Positions 5,859 to 6,171 of a stretch of 6,171 nucleotides of DNA are shown here, one piece after another. The DNA is from Solirubrobacterales bacterium. Lineage in GTDB: Bacteria > Actinomycetota > Thermoleophilia > Solirubrobacterales > Solirubrobacteraceae. The stretch lies in the NCBI GenBank assembly GCA_015655225.1, contig JAATFK010000536.1:1-6171 (forward strand), in the 5' to 3' direction. The translations under genes and the position numbers were made by a program. The notes under the pieces are model-generated. The model saw only the letters and a program-made list of their open reading frames with translations, searched no databases and was not told the DNA's origin. The stretch's first letter is position 1; every line of letters starts with the position of its first letter.

Positions 5859-6171
5859 CTAGCTAGATAGCGGAGCGGGCAGCTCGCTGCGGACGATCGA
5901 CTCGAGCTCGTCGACCGCCTCCGTCTGGCGGTCGTTCATCACTCTGTAGGCGAACTCGTCCTGCGCCTCCAGCTCGCGCTCGGCGACCGCTAGGCGCTGG
6001 GCGATCTCCTCCGGGCTGTCGGTCCCGCGACCGACGAGCCGCTCGCGCAGCGCCTCGCGCGACGGCGGCATGATGAAGATCTGGACCGCCTCGGGCAGCG
6101 CCTCGCGGATCAGCCGCGCGCCCTGCACCTCGATCTCCAGCACGACCGGGACGCCCGCCTCGGTGCGCCGC
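5859..6171 (-). CDS. gmk: Guanylate kinase, C-terminal half (runs off the right edge)
   Basis: The last 103 codons of a guanylate kinase, the enzyme that phosphorylates GMP (and dGMP) to the diphosphate with ATP. The visible segment contains VPVVLEIEVQGARLIREALP, matching the LDIDWQGAQQIR region of E. coli Gmk; IFIMPPSREALRERLVGRGT, the LID region; and the closing VMNDRQTEAVDELESIVRSE. The ATP-binding P-loop and the start lie outside the window. The stop is TAG at 5861-5859, 18 bases before the next gene. Full bacterial enzymes are about 190-210 residues, so roughly half is present. Confidence 0.95.
   Translation of the reverse strand, partial: RRTEAGVPVVLEIEVQGARLIREALPEAVQIFIMPPSREALRERLVGRGTDSPEEIAQRLAVAERELEAQDEFAYRVMNDRQTEAVDELESIVRSELPAPLSS

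Overview
The window is a very GC-rich stretch (roughly 70% or more by eye) in which every gene I can support lies on the minus strand. Reading in transcription order from the right edge to the left edge, there are eight coding regions: gmk (3' half only), a small two-domain DNA-binding protein, rpoZ, coaBC, a MoxR-type AAA+ ATPase, a DUF58 protein, a 53-codon small ORF, and a TgpA-like membrane transglutaminase (5' part only). The base composition, the gmk/rpoZ/coaBC order and the RpoZ and CoaBC sequences suggest an actinomycetote. I would guess a member of the Thermoleophilia (Solirubrobacter/Conexibacter relatives), but that lineage is inferred and not proved by the window.

Right part (about 3776-6171): a housekeeping block. 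Guanylate kinase, the RNA polymerase omega subunit and the bifunctional coenzyme A enzyme CoaBC occur together in many bacteria. Here an extra regulator-like protein, with a ribbon-helix-helix-like N-terminus and an excisionase/MerR-type helix-turn-helix C-terminus, sits between gmk and rpoZ. Gaps in this block are 18-33 bases and no terminator-like hairpin with a T-run is visible, so the block may be one transcript. A short inverted repeat and a possible -10 box before the regulator could add an internal promoter.

Left part (1-3822): a MoxR / DUF58 / transglutaminase module. Such clusters are widespread. The MoxR ATPase is thought to act as a chaperone-like partner of a MIDAS- or VWA-like protein, and the transglutaminase-like protein is membrane-anchored with its catalytic domain outside. 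The moxR start lies inside the 3' end of coaBC. DUF58 follows moxR after 19 bases. A small ORF is joined by 4-base overlaps to both DUF58 (GTGA) and tgpA (ATGA). The module is therefore physically continuous with the housekeeping block and probably translationally coupled along much of its length.

No RNA gene, mobile element, CRISPR array or gene-free stretch above 300 bases is present. The points most worth a second look are the doubly coupled small ORF, the RHH-HTH regulator inserted before rpoZ, the join between coaBC and moxR, a hairpin that puts the rpoZ stop codon in its loop next to the coaBC ribosome binding site, and a perfect palindrome inside coaBC that encodes an unusual CoaC flap. 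None of these amounts to a demonstrated new system.
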